This document shows positions 34,949 through 46,716 of a DNA stretch of 64,000 nt, piece by piece. A program made the position numbers and the translations under genes. The notes below the pieces were generated by a model. It had not been told where the DNA came from. It searched no databases and saw nothing but the letters and a program-made list of their open reading frames with translations. The first letter of the stretch is position 1. Each line of letters begins with the position of its first letter. Origin of the DNA: Metellina segmentata (taxonomy: Eukaryota; Arthropoda; Arachnida; Araneae; Tetragnathidae); NCBI GenBank assembly GCA_947359465.1, contig OX375872.1, forward strand, positions 76,737,100 to 76,801,099. Direction: 5' to 3'.

Positions 34949-35165
34949 TTAACCCTAAAATTGTTTACGAGGAGGTATCTCGTCCTTCAAGATATGACAA
35001 ATTTTGCTAATGTCAAGGTACCTAGTAATCAAGATATTGCCGATTTTTCCTAATGAACGAGTTATATCGTCCATTGTGGTCAGTTTTCTGGTTAATTTTG
35101 AAATCAAGATTTGGTCAATTTTGCAAATGAATTATACCTTGTCGAGACAACCACCAAGACAGTTG
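34949..35165 (-). mobile_element. Family P MITE, second of an adjacent pair
   Basis: TTAACCCTAAAATTG at 34949 and CAACCACCAAGACAG near 35150. Same orientation as the neighbour at 34701 with only 28 bp between them. Confidence 0.7.
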
Positions 35166-35249
35166 CAGAATAAATGAATTTGAGTAAGTAATATCGTTTT
35201 GTAATGGAGTAAGAGAAACTTTAGTTATGAACGTAAATTGTAGCACAAA

Positions 35250-36333
35250 TTAAATATGAATATTTTTCCACTTTTTAACATAGTCACCATTAACATTTAA
35301 ACATTTCTCAAGTCGTGTCACCAGCTTTTGGATCCCATCATCAAAGAACTCTGCCGCCTGACCATTAAACCAGTTAGTAACAGTTTCTTTCAACATGTCA
35401 TTTTCCAAGCGCTTTCCACCAAGAAATTCCTTAAGTTTTGAAAACAGATGAAGTCTGATGATGCTAAGTCAGGGATGTATGGTGGATGATCCAGTAATTT
35501 CCAATGGAAATTGTCCAGTTGCGTCTTTGTTCTTGCCGCAACGTGAGGCCGAGCATTGTCGTGAAGCAGAACGCCGCCACTAGAGAGCAGTCCCCGCCGG
35601 CGATTTTGAATAGCTCGCCTAAGCTTTAATAATGTTTCACAGTACCTCTCAGCATTTATTTTCATTCCTTTTGACAAAATGTCCAACAAAAGAATGCCTT
35701 TCCGGTCCCAAAAAACCGCGGCCATGATTTTCCGTGTTGAAGGTTCTTGTTTGAATTTTCGTGGTTTCGTCGGGTAGTTTGAATGATGCCACTCACTGGA
35801 TTGACGTTTATTCTCTGGAGTGTAGTACGCAATCCATGTTTCATCACCGGTCACAATGTGACTCAAGAACCTGTCACTATCCTTATGGTAGCGCTCCAAA
35901 AAGGACAAAGAATGTGCCATTTGCCTTGTTTTGTGTTCTTCTGTCAACATTTTCGGCACCCCTTTCGAACACATTTTTTTGCTTTGAAGTTTGTCAGTAA
36001 CAATGTGATAAACTACTGATCTTGAAACTTGTGTAAATTTCTGATGAAGCTCGTCAATAGTGAAGCGCCTCTTTCGGTGAATTCCCTCATCAACTTTTTG
36101 GGTCAAGTCTTCATTCGTCACAGTAGGCAGTTCAGATCGTTCTTCATCATAAACATTTGTCCTTCCTTCATCAAAAATCCTACACCATTTACGCACATTT
36201 TCATCATTCATTACACCTTCACCATAAACTTTAGGTGAAGCTGCCGGTGAATTTCGGCAGGACAAACGTTTTTTGCATTTAAAAACCGTATAACTAAGCG
36301 CACTTCACAATCGCCGGGATTACTGATTGACAT
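35250..36333 (-). pseudogene. Mariner transposase with intact DDD triad and two frameshifts
   Basis: The conceptual start is at 36333 (MSISNPGDCEVRLVIRFLNA). A frameshift follows near 36235, then a 291-codon frame covers the rest of the helix-turn-helix region and most of the catalytic domain. VTGDETWIAYY, LLHDNARPHVA and PDLASSDF carry all three mariner Asp residues. A one-base loss near 35400 moves the C-terminus to another frame, which reads ENDMLKETVTNWFNGQAAEF and ends at a stop at 35250. Total length is about 355 residues, normal for mariner. Clear terminal inverted repeats were not found. The two frameshifts make it non-functional as read, though assembly error cannot be excluded. Confidence 0.9.
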
Positions 36334-36985
36334 GGCGACAAGCGAAGCAGTATAATCATACAACCAACACCGACAGAGACTTGAAACGTAATGTTGGGGT
36401 AGTGAGAGATTGGCCAAGAGTGGTCGACCTTGAACTGACGTCACTTGACAGGATGCGCGGACACGACGCGAAATCGGTTCTTACTATAAAAATGACTCTC
36501 GTACTTGTAATTATTTTGATTGTTTAACAAACTAGGTACAACCTGTATTTGTAACATTATTCGTAAAATAGGTTGCGCACATTAACCGATTTTTAAAACA
36601 CAAAATTTTTTTTCAAATCATTTCAGTTTTAAAATTTAAGGCTAGTTTAAAACATGTTTAAACTTTAGCATATTTCTCCCTCTCAATCAGTATGAAGTAA
36701 CTTGGTCAGGTGTTAGTATGTAACTACTGCCGTGGTAGAACAGAAGGCAGTATCGTCAAGTTCCGACAGTCATCCATTCGAGTTGACGGGGTTTTTTTGT
36801 AGCTGACTCTTAACAACACTAGATAACAGTAATATTTCTCAGTCAGCTGATATTTAAGCCCTGTTATTAAAATCTAATTTCATATCTGCGTTAGTCAAGA
36901 AGGCAGTATCACCAAGTTTGGTTATTAGTGTTACAGGTTGTTGGCATGGCTGTGTATAGTTGTACGTTGTACCTCCTAATTCTGG
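36334..36985. other. 5' flank of the mariner gene and unclassified DNA
   Basis: The first 200 bp probably belong to the mariner 5' untranslated region. The rest is unclassified. Confidence 0.35.
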
Positions 36986-37171
36986 AAAACACTAAGGATG
37001 TTTAATCAACGAGGTAATATGGTTCAGAAGTAACACTATTATCAAGCCTTTTAAAGCATCAAATACGATACACGCAACAAGTAGCAATCGGCGACTCGTA
37101 AGAACCATACTTGGAGATAATGCATTCTTGACTACTATGACAAATAGGGAATCAGATTTCGTTAAAAGAGC

Positions 37172-37393
37172 TTAACCCTCCAAGTGGTTTTGAGATATCT
37201 GTACCATCCAAATGTGACCGATTTTGCTAATGACAAGATATCTCGTCACCAAGGTATTACCGATTTTATGATGATGACAAAAGTAAGATTTAGTCAGTTT
37301 TTTACTAATAACGAGATACATCGCCTACTAAGATCTTGTCATAGTTTTGCTAATGACGATATACCTCTTCGAGAGACCCACCAGGAGGGTTAT
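37172..37393 (-). mobile_element. Family P MITE inside a tandem repeat unit
   Basis: TTAACCCTCCAAGTGG on the left, CCCACCAGGAGGG then TTAT on the right. The preceding unit sequence ends GAGC, matching the GAGGTC before a TTAA in sister units, so the insertion used a TTAA in the unit. Confidence 0.82.
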
Positions 37394-37427
37394 TCAACTA
37401 GTTACCACCATCCCATCCTAAGCCATT

Positions 37428-37580
37428 CGGTGTATTACTACGTAATTTTGAACCACGATCAGATGACGAGGCAACATCTGAGCTGGCACCCAACTGTTCG
37501 AACTCCTTCCGACCGATCTAGAGGCTTATACCTTAACCACTATACCGTTTGGTTGGCTTCACCACCAGGAAAGTTAATCT
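37428..37580 (-). mobile_element. SINE with family A core and a different tRNA head
   Basis: The core (ACGTAATTTTGAACCACGAT, then CAGATGACGAGG) is family A. The head, read on the minus strand, has TATAGTGGTTAAGG (A box) and GGAGTTCGAACAG (B box), unlike the TAGCCCGGTTGG head of other copies. Confidence 0.6.
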
Positions 37581-38053
37581 ACAGGTAGTAGAGACACAGT
37601 TCTGTTATCTAGTGTTATGAGTCTCATTCAGTACACACAGGACTTAGCAACCGTCAACTCGCAAGGACCATCTTTGGAAATACTATGTTTTTGTCCACCA
37701 TGGCAGACAGGGAAACACATTTCATTAAGAGGTCTTAATCAGCAGTTGATTGAGAAACAGTAATGTTATCTAGTGTTATGCGTTACATTCAATACAAGCA
37801 GCACATAACTACCGTCAACTCGCAAGGACCATCCTTGTAGATACTGCGTTCTTGACTACCACGGCAGATAGGGCATCAAATATCGTTAGTAGAGCATTAA
37901 GCAACAGTTGATTGAGGAACAATACTGTTATCTAGTGATGTTATGCGTTACATACAATACAAGCAGCACGTAACTACCGTCAACTCGCAAGGACCATCCT
38001 TAGAGGTAGTATTACATTTTTGACTACCACGGCAGATAGGGTACCACATATCA

Positions 38054-38232
38054 TTAACCTTACTGGTGGTTGTATCAATATAGTATCTCATTACTAAAAC
38101 TGGTCATCAGAAAAACCGACAAGATCTTGATCTCGTCATCATTAAAAATTGATTAAGTTATATCTCGTTGTTACCAAAATTAGTCAGATCTTGATGGACG
38201 TGATATCATGTCGAAACCATTGGGAGGGTTAA
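38054..38232 (+). mobile_element. Family P MITE inside a tandem repeat unit
   Basis: TTAA at 38054-38057 and 38229-38232, with ends CCTTACTGGTGG and CATTGGGAGGG. Flanks ATATCA and GAAAGC correspond to the continuous ATTTCATTAAGAGGTC of a sister unit, giving a near-empty site. Confidence 0.85.
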
Positions 38233-38400
38233 GAAAGCTTGATCATCGGTTGAGAAACAGTACTGTTAACTAGTGTTGCTATGCGACAGATACAATCCAC
38301 GAAGCACGTAACAATCGTTGACTCACAAGGACCATCCTTGAACGTGCTGCCACGAAAAATAGGAAATCACATATTACCGAATAAAGTAATATGAATTACA

Positions 38401-40047
38401 GCCCAATATTTTCAGAAATGTTATCATAAGACATAGCATGACCCTTTATTGATGATAAGTATATATATTTATGATTTGATGAACTTACTATACTTCAAGT
38501 TATCTGTCTTTTTGAAAGTCCAATAATCTTCCCCTGCGCCTGAGATATTCCGATTGCGAAAAATAATCCATGTTGAAAATAAAAGCAGGCTTGTGATGTT
38601 CCATAATAAAAGGCAAGAAGAAATATTCCAATTCAAAGTGAAGGGCACATTTATTTTTCTGAACTAAAAGCAACAAATGCTGAAAATTGAGTTTGATGAG
38701 AAATAATATATATATGACGTGTCGTAAAACCTAGTTATAAGCGACATTACAATCTATTTCACTGTTCAGAGAAAAAGGAAGAAACTGTGAATGATAGGAG
38801 TGATGTGAAATCAATAAGTTGTAAAAACCGCTCTGCATGTTTATCGTTGTGACACTTAAGCTATCTCTGGTTTTCGACAGCACATAAAACTAATTTAAAA
38901 GCATTGGCATTGTACAAGGAAACTGTTATAAAAATTGCGCGATTTTAACTGGTGTTACTAGTTTAATACTGTGACACACACAGCTGTGTAAGCATGCCTC
39001 TTAAGATGAAAAAGATGCTATTCACAGCATAATTTCTAGTTTAACAATTGTGTCTTAATTTTAAGTTTCTAGAAATGGTAATACTATATTTTGTTCTATA
39101 TTGTATTATTGTATCGATCAACAATACTAGTTGTTGGTAATTATTAAGGATAGAATAGCTGTTATCAAAAGTAAAATTGCATTAAATGTAATTATACTTA
39201 GAAAATATTTTCAAAAAAACTATTTATTAAAACAAAATATAGCGTGAATTCCGGAACAGAACAATACCATTCTTTCAATGGACTAATACTGCAAAAATTG
39301 ATACAGATATCTATTTAATTTTACAGTAAAGTTATCAATTCAAAGACCATGACAGAGACTGTAGTATGGCTCATAATTTTGAGATGCAAGACACAAAATT
39401 ACAAGTTAGTTTCATAGATGTCTTGTACAGTTTTTTTAACAGTTGCCGTATTAATTTTGCCCATACAGACATTAACTTTATTTTCGTAATTTACAAAACC
39501 GCATTGCCTTGTATAATTTTTACTAGAAATTAAACAGCATATTTTTTAATTTCTATGGAAATGAATCGTAAATTTCTGAAAGGCTCTTCATAATCCTGTA
39601 CGTAGAATAAATAATTCATGAATTTTTTTTTTAAATCTTCGAATGCAGAATGGAATTTTATTGAATTTTCGACGCATTGACGTGCGCCTTCTAAAATTCA
39701 TTCGCTTGATTATGTTTTAAAATAATTTTCTTCGTATTTTAGATCATATATTTTAAGAGAAAGTTTACTTTGTTCTAAGTCTTCGTTAGAGAAGGTTACA
39801 CTTTAACTGCTGTCGAATATAATTTTAATTGTTTTTTCTTCTTTTGCAATTGAAGTTCTGTGTTTGTGTAACATAAGGAGTTCCTCTTGGTGAGAGTCCC
39901 TTTGAGATAACGTATCTGTTGCAGCAATAATTTGTGCTTAGTATAACATCTTTTTAGTTTTGTTTTCTTTGTGTCATGGTGAAGAATAGAGAAATTAATT
40001 TGCCATCATATATGACTGAAAGAAATAAAAAATTAAAACGGCATAAT
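38401..40047. other. Unclassified AT-rich segment
   Basis: No gene or repeat recognised. Confidence 0.4.
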
Positions 40048-40341
40048 TTTTTAATTAACGTCGTACTGCAGAAACACAACGTACTATTGGCGAAGATCTG
40101 TGATCAAACCCGAATGAAAAGATCCGAGGACAACATCACGTAATTTTGAACCACGGTTAGATGACGAGGTTACACCTGAGCTCGCACACCACTCTCTAAA
40201 CTTCCACACCACGCTATCGTGAGGACACGACAGATTTACCGTGCACCAGTCCCTTTGTACACGACGGACTTTAGTTGGGTTCGAACTCGCAACTCTCCGG
40301 TTGCTTATCCGTAACGCTTCCAACCGGGCTACCACGGCCCC
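40048..40341 (-). mobile_element. SINE family A, full length (reference copy)
   Basis: Read on the minus strand: head GGCCGTGGTAGCCCGGTTGG with A box, B box GAGTTCGAACCC, then a related body containing GTGCGAGCTCAGG and GGTTCAAAATTACGTG. The 3' end is ACGTTAATTAA; other copies add ATACCTACC after it. Length is about 290-320 bp. This is a tRNA-derived, RNA polymerase III-type SINE. The LINE partner cannot be told from the tail; it does not look like the CR1-like 3' end at 42906. Confidence 0.85.
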
Positions 40342-40368
40342 TTTTAAATAATTAAAACAATAAAGTAT

Positions 40369-40611
40369 TTAACCCTCCTGGAGATTGCATAGACCATGTA
40401 TCCCATTAGCAAAACTGACCAGATTTTGATGGACGTAATATCTCACCCCTTAGACAAAACTGACCTAATCTAGATCTTGTCATCAAAACAAATCCTCATC
40501 TTCATCATTCGAAATTCAAGCGGCATTATTGGTGACGAGGTATCTCATCATTAGCAAAATTTGTTAGATCTTGATGGACGAGATATCTCGTTGAAACCAC
40601 TTTGAGGCTAA
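40369..40611 (+). mobile_element. Family P MITE
   Basis: TTAACCCTCCTGGAG at 40369; right end CCACTTTGAGGCTAA. GACGAGATATCTCGTT at 40577-40592. It lies 27 bp beyond a SINE. Confidence 0.8.
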
Positions 40612-41250
40612 TTTTAATAAGCTGTTACAAATGAACTCAAAAAATGCAAGTAACTTAATTCACCATGGAACAAGTTTCAATTTAAATACATATTTAATGT
40701 ATTTTAATTAACAAAACACAAAGTAATTCAACTTTCAAAAAATGCCGCACTAATAAGAAAAATAAACGGATAAATTCAGTACAGCTCATCAAAGCATATG
40801 TTACAGTTCTGATAGAAAGATTTTGCAACGCTAACATTTTAACTTACAGATAAATGCATGCCAATTACTTTATACGCAGCCTCGATTTTTTTTTCCATTA
40901 AGCAATTTCGAATACCAATTTTGAATTGTTTAACATTCCAAGATATGAAATTTGAACGGTCTTATTTCAATCACTTACTATTCTTTTCGTGACCTATGCA
41001 AATCCAAGGAACATGCTTCTTTGTAAAAGTTACTCCCAAGTTTGCTTGCCTAGTCCATCTCATTTCCTCGTCGAAATACCTCCTTTACATTGCAAAGGGT
41101 GATATAAAGAAAGAGAAAGAAAAAATTATTTTCGCGTCTTTCCCCTAAAGGAATTTTCTTTATGCTCCAACAATTGTCTGGAACATTTTATCTTTGATCG
41201 AGAGATGCGGGTAAGGATCACCTAGGAATACATGCATAGTCTTTTGATTT
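40612..41250. other. Unclassified AT-rich segment
   Basis: Nothing recognisable seen. Confidence 0.35.
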
Positions 41251-41916
41251 GGAAAGAATTCTGGATTCCGGAAAAAGTAATGTGGCGTCATAGGACCAAA
41301 ACTCTCTCCAAGGTAAGTTTAAAGAATGCCACGTTTCTGTAACAGAAAAATACAGTTCACTAGAGTTGGTTATAAAACGCTATATACATATATCGGTAAG
41401 GAAAGGTCATGCATCTGAGATAATATGATTATACGAGCGAAGAGAGCCGTTCGTGCTTGAACTCATTATGCAATCGAAAGCTTTCTAAATTCATTTCAAA
41501 GACTTGGGTTTGATTTGTTCTTTTATGGTACGCAAAGGCGTTGATCTAGAAAAAATGTCGGAACTTCGAAAGAACTCCTGGCATCATATGATCCAAACTC
41601 TCTCTTTCTCTGAGTAAGTTGAAAGAATGTCACGTTTCTGTAACAGAAAAATACAGCCGCACTAGAGTTGGTTAAGAAATCCCATCTCTAAGGATATGTC
41701 ATGCACCTGAGATAATATGATTATATGAGCAGAGAGAAACCGTTCATGCTAGAACTCTTTATAGAATAGAGAAATTTCTAAACTCATTTCAAAGGCTTGG
41801 GTTTTATTTGTCACTTCACTGTCCTTTTTTGGCAAGCAAAGGAATTGGTTTAGAAATGATTCTGAATTCCGAAAGAAGTAATGCAGCGTCATAGGACCAA
41901 AACTCTCTAATGTAAG

Positions 41917-42192
41917 TTAACACTTCTGATGGTTGTCTCGACGAAGTAACTCGTCATTAACAAAAACATTAGCAGATCCTGATGGACGAGATATCTCGTA
42001 ATTAGAAAAAAACAGATCTGATCTTGATCTCCATCTCATCGAAAAATTGGCAATATCTTGATGACAAGGTATCTCGTATTTTTGCTAATGACTCGCATTA
42101 CATTGGTTTGCTAATGACGAAGTATCTCGAGGTATGAAAATTGGTCAGATGTTGATGGACGAGATATCGCGTCCAAACCACTTGGAGGTTAA
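41917..42192 (+). mobile_element. Family P MITE with a pre-insertion site in the window
   Basis: TTAA at 41917-41920 and 42189-42192. The flanking text TGTAAG...AATAATGCCACG corresponds to GGTAAGTTTAAAGAATGCC in the first repeat unit (about 41312), where the TTAA is unoccupied. Five palindrome-like sites occur, at 41940, 41985, about 42063, about 42118 and 42157. Confidence 0.9.
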
Positions 42193-42251
42193 AATAATGC
42201 CACGTTTCTGTAACATCAAAATACAGCTGCACTTGTTGGTTACTAAATTCT

Positions 42252-42437
42252 TGATGGACGAGATATCTCGTAGTTACAAAAAAACAGATCTGATCTTGAT
42301 TTCCATCTCATCGAAAAATTGGCAATATCTTGATGACAATATATCTCGTCTTTTTGCTAATGACGACGTATCTCGAGGTATGAAAATTGGTCAGATGTTC
42401 ATGGACTAGATATCACGTCCAAACCACTTGGAGGTTA
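42252..42437 (+). mobile_element. Family P MITE, 5'-truncated duplicate
   Basis: Made by the local 272-bp duplication of 41980-42251, not by transposition. It keeps the right end CCACTTGGAGG and TTAA at 42434-42437. Confidence 0.85.
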
Positions 42438-43106
42438 AAAGAATGTCACGTTTCTGTGACATCAAAATACAACTGCACTTGTTGGTTACTAAATTCTGTC
42501 TAAGGAAATGCAGTGTGCGTGAGATAATATTACTGTACAAGCAGACATGATTAAACTCCATTAGAGAATAGAAATTTTTCTTAACAAATTTCAAAAGCTC
42601 TGATTTGATTTGTCATATATTACTATAAAAAGGCTAATCATACCTATTTCTAAGTGTAGTTATTGGAATTTGTGTACTTAATTCTGAAAATAAACTTTTG
42701 TAAGATTTCGTTCATAGAGGATACTATGGAATTTAATCGATCGGAAGCTGTACACTCTACCCTACAATAATGGACCGGACAGAAAGATGTGATAGTATAA
42801 GGGAATGAGAACACATGCTTTAATAGGGGAATGGTCCCCGTGTGCTGCAATTACACTAACAACTCTTCGGGGCATACTTTCAACAAGGTTTTTATACGCA
42901 GTCATGGGTATTTACAAATACAAATACAAATATTGACGACCAGCTACAGGCTCAAGCCCAACAAGGCTGGTCCTTTGTTTATGAATTCTCCAATTCCCAC
43001 TGACTATCCAATTGTGTCTTAAATTCGTACACTCCCTTTGAATTAACTATATTTTCTGGCAACGCGTTCCAACTGTCTATTACCCTATTAAAGTAGTAGT
43101 TTTTCC

Positions 43107-45888
43107 TTAAATCTCCCGATTAAAATGTGTCTTATTCAATTTATACCCATGGCCCCTTGTTCTGTTATCCCTATTGAAATTTAAGCCCTCTGTGTCCCCT
43201 TGTTTTACAAACTTGAAAAGCTGAATCAAATCCCCCCTCCTTCTTCTTCTTTCCAGTGTATACATGTTTAGCTTACTTAAACGTTCATTATAGTCGAAAT
43301 TTGCTAGCCCCTTTATTATTTTTGTAGCTCTGTGCTGAACCCTTTCAATTGATTCTATGTCCTTTCTCATATATGGAGCCCAGAATTGTACAGCATATTC
43401 TAGATGTGGTCTTACTAAACCCTTATATAATGGCAAGATTATATTCTTATCCCTTGACGTTACAGTCTTTTTAATATACCCCAATAACCTATTAGCCTTT
43501 TTACCCGCAGCTGAACATTGGTGACCCATTTTAAAATCCCTGTGAATTATCACCCCAAGATCCTTGACTGTTTCTCCCTCCTTTACCTTTACTCCCTGCA
43601 GACAGTACTCGGCTCCACTGTTCCTGTAACCCATATGCAGAACTTGACATTTCCCTACATTAAATGACATACCCCATTTTACAGCCCATTCAGATATCTT
43701 ATCAAAATCTCCTTGTAAATTTCCTATCTGTAACTTGGTATCCACTGTCCCCCATATTTTTAAGTCATCTGCAAATATACTGATTCTATTCTTGATCCCC
43801 TGACCTATATCATCTATGAAAATTATAAATAAAATTGGTCCCAAAATTGATCCCTGAGGCACCCCACTTATAACTTCTGTCCACTGTGAATAATTTCCTT
43901 TTACCTGCACTCTCTGCTTTTTACCCAATAACCAATTTTTTATCCATATTAATGTTTTTCCCTGAATCCCCAGCCTTTCCAATTTAAACAGTAATGCCTC
44001 ATGAGGTACTTTATCAAAAGCCTTTTGAAAATCTATGTACATGATATCCACACTGCTCTTATTATCCAGCTCCTCAGTAATTTTTTCGTAGAACTTCAAA
44101 AGGTTTGTAGAGCAGGATCTGCCCTTCCTAAACCCATACTGATTCTCTGATAACAGTCCCCCCTCCTCCAAGTATAACATTATATGCTTTTTTAACAGAG
44201 ATTCAAATATTTTGCAAATTACTGATGTTAGACTTACTGGTCTATAGTTGCCCGGATCACTTTGTATTCCCTTTTTGAAAATTGGAGTTATGTTGGCCAA
44301 CTTCCAATCCATTAGCACCCAACCTGTGCTATATGTTGAATTAAATATCGTGTGAATTACTTCCCCCAGTTCTTCCGCGCATTCCACTAGTACTCTCGGA
44401 TAAATATCGTCTGGCCCTGGTGCTTTAGATGGCTTAATTCTTTTCAACTGATGTACTATTTCTTCCCTGTTGAATTTGCATTCTTTAATTATACCCCCTG
44501 CAAAGGCTCCATCCTTGGGATCCTTTTTTAAACTATAGTTACCATTGAAAACCCCCAGAAAAAAGTCATTTAACACGTTTGCCATTCCCACCTCGTCTTG
44601 AATTAATTCACCTCCCTTCCCCTCTAACGGGCCCAGTGTAGTGCTAAATTTATTTTTACCACTTGCATATGCAAAAAATTCTTTTGGGTTTATATTTATT
44701 TCCCTTGCTAATTTTTCCTCCAAGGACACCTTTTGCTTCCGACTAATAGTTTTAAACTCCTTTCTGGCTTTCTGATATGCCTCCTTGTCCCTGTCGTTAC
44801 CAGTGCTTTTATATACCCTGTATGTTCTTTGTTTTAATTTTAAAGCATTGTGTGTTTCCCCTGAAAACCACATAGGGAGCAATTTTCTAGATTTTCCTTT
44901 TTTCCTGAACGTTACATGTTTTTTTAACACCCTGTCTAACTTATTCTTGAATTCCTCCCATTGTTCATAATGATGCAGTGCTAATAATCCCCCTTTGAAT
45001 GTTTCCTTTAACTCTTCCCTTATCTTATGAAAATTTACCTTTCTGAAATTTGGAATTATTCTACTATTGATTGTGTATGCTGACTGAAAATTTATACTTA
45101 ATCTGATACTTCTATGATCAATTTCTCCCAGTGGCTCACCTATAACCAAATCCTGCACCCTATCCTCATCATTGCTAAAAATCAAATCCAATATTGCATT
45201 GTCCCTAGTATCCTCATACACCATCTGGTACAAAAAACAATCCTGTATCACTTCCAAAAATTCTGCCCCTTTCCCATTTGTAGCTAGATTGTTTGTCCAG
45301 TCAATATTTGGATAGTTATAGTCCCCCATTAAAATTAATTCTCCTTTTTGACATGCTTCGTTTATCAGATTGCACACGCCCTTTTCCTGCTCTTCACTAC
45401 AAACAGGAGGTCTATATATATTACCCAGAATTAGTCCTTTGCCTTTGTCTGTATTCAGTTTCACCCAGACTGATTCTATACCCTCAGTTTTACTATTTAA
45501 CTTTATTTCCGTACAGTTTAAGAATTCTCTCACATAAATCAAAACCCCACCCCCTTTCCTATTCTCTCTGTCCTCCCTAAACATTGTGAATCCACTTAAT
45601 TCTAAAATTTGTGCATCTTCACTGCTTGCTTAACTTTCAGTAATCCCAATGATATCTATATCCTCTGCTTGTGTAATTCCCTTGAGCTCATCCATTTTAT
45701 TTCTCACACTGCCGAGCATTACAATAAAATACTTTTAGCTTATTTTTCACCCTTATATTGCACTTTCCCCTTGTATTATTTGTCTTGGTATTGTTTTTCT
45801 CCCTTACATTGCACTTTACCTTTGTATTGTTTGTCTCCTGCAATTTAGACCCTGTTAGTTTTCCTAAGCAATTACTGTGTACTGTCAA
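43107..45888 (-). pseudogene. LINE ORF2: AP endonuclease and reverse transcriptase, one frameshift and one stop
   Basis: The main frame (45584-43107) is 825 codons. Endonuclease landmarks are GNIYRPP (about residue 54), MGDYNYPNIDW (86-96) with catalytic Asp/Asn, DNAILDLIFSND (128-139) and IDHRSI with the Asp-His pair (156-157). Reverse transcriptase landmarks are KAPGPDDIYP (387-396), YIDFQKAFDKVPH (from 516), GVPQGSILGP (574-583) and FADD (604-607). No RNase H follows. The endonuclease N-terminus lies upstream: KVFYCNAR ends near 45700 at a one-base insertion, then KMDELKGITQ continues in the main frame past one TAA at about 45631. With those two lesions ORF2 would be about 925 residues. 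It nicks DNA and primes cDNA synthesis during LINE insertion. Confidence 0.92.
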
Positions 45889-45920
45889 CCCTCTATGTCC
45901 TTCCCATCCCTGCTTGTATA

Positions 45921-46712
45921 CTAGTTTTTTGACTCCAGAATATTCAAAACCCGCTTGCCAACCTCCCTATTACCTATCAAGCTTAAATGCAAATTGTCCC
46001 TGCTTATCCAATCCCTCCTACACTCCTTCCAAACATCTAAAAATCTAACCTCCTCTCTCTCACACAAATCCCTTAACAACCCGTTCATCTTATTGGCCCT
46101 TTGATTTAACCACCCATTGCCTAACCCATACCTAGGTAGTAATCCTAATACTGTTACTTCTGCCCCATGAGACTTAATGCCTCTTAAAAGTGTTTCTGCT
46201 TCCCTCTTAAACTCAACATTAGTAGTCCTCTCTACGTCATTTGTTCCCACCCACACTACTGCCTTTTCCTCCCCTTTAACCACACCTGCCTTAACTGCCT
46301 CAACTACATGTTTTACCCTGGCACCTGGCAAGCAACACCTTGCAAAATTGCGCTTTTTACGCCCTACCATTTCTCCCAAAACCCTAACCATTGAATCACC
46401 AACCACTACCCCTCTAGTTACCTTATCCCCCTGATCAACATGCCCCAAGTTTACACATTGGACACCCTTTTCCACTCCCTCTGCAGCCCTCACCTTCAAA
46501 GCCTCCAGCTCCTTCCTCAAATCACCCACCTCTAAACAACTCTTGCATGTAAATTCAACCTTCTCTGACAATTTAACCCCGCTCACACACCCCTTTCCTG
46601 CCTCAACCATATTCCCACACAAGTCACATTCCACATAGAACTCCCCACTGGCTCCCTCTGTCCTCATCTCCTTGAACATTCTAACTATACCCATGCTTAT
46701 GCAAAGTAACAC
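45921..46712 (-). CDS. LINE ORF1: zinc-finger and SGNH-esterase protein
   Basis: A 263-codon open frame with no stops, just upstream of ORF2. A CxxC...CxxC zinc-binding pair occurs at Cys29/Cys32 and Cys56/Cys59. Residues about 62-85 look like a short coiled coil. The rest is an SGNH hydrolase: GDS at 105-107 (nucleophile Ser107), the GAR turn near 130, GTND at 156-159, and DNLH at 239-242 with the Asp and His of the triad. SGNH-type ORF1 proteins are known in CR1-clade LINEs and are thought to act in RNP formation or membrane/lipid contact. All catalytic residues are present. The start chosen is the first Met; an alternative is Met7. Confidence 0.85.
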   Translation of the reverse strand: MLLCISMGIVRMFKEMRTEGASGEFYVECDLCGNMVEAGKGCVSGVKLSEKVEFTCKSCLEVGDLRKELEALKVRAAEGVEKGVQCVNLGHVDQGDKVTRGVVVGDSMVRVLGEMVGRKKRNFARCCLPGARVKHVVEAVKAGVVKGEEKAVVWVGTNDVERTTNVEFKREAETLLRGIKSHGAEVTVLGLLPRYGLGNGWLNQRANKMNGLLRDLCEREEVRFLDVWKECRRDWISRDNLHLSLIGNREVGKRVLNILESKN

Positions 46713-46716
46713 TCAA

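Larger units (their letters stand above)
36986..38400. repeat. Tandem array, unit about 180 bp, interrupted by MITEs and a SINE
   Basis: Units at about 36990, 37590, 37745, 37915 and 38235 share ACTGTTATCTAGTGTTATGCG, seen as CTGTTATCTAGTG and GTTATGCG, then CGTCAACTCGCAAGGACCAT, CTTGACTACCACGGCAGATA and a TTAAGAGG-like junction. Two family P MITEs and one SINE sit in or between units. Confidence 0.85.
41251..42600. repeat. Tandem repeat, unit about 300 bp, with MITE insertion and secondary duplication
   Basis: Units near 41255, 41560 and 41850 share TGGCGTCATAGGACCAAAAC (or a variant), ATGCCACGTTTCTGTAACA and AGATAATATGATTAT. The third unit contains a family P MITE. A 272-bp stretch covering most of that MITE and part of the unit (41980-42251) is duplicated again at 42252-42497. 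Confidence 0.88.

Noticed and set aside
35662..35847. 61-codon minus-strand frame and overlapping plus-strand frames near 35761-36238
   Set aside because: Alternative-frame shadows of the mariner transposase.
44785..44970. Plus-strand frames across the LINE (44785, 45293, 45609, 46177)
   Set aside because: They are antisense shadows of LINE ORF1 and ORF2.
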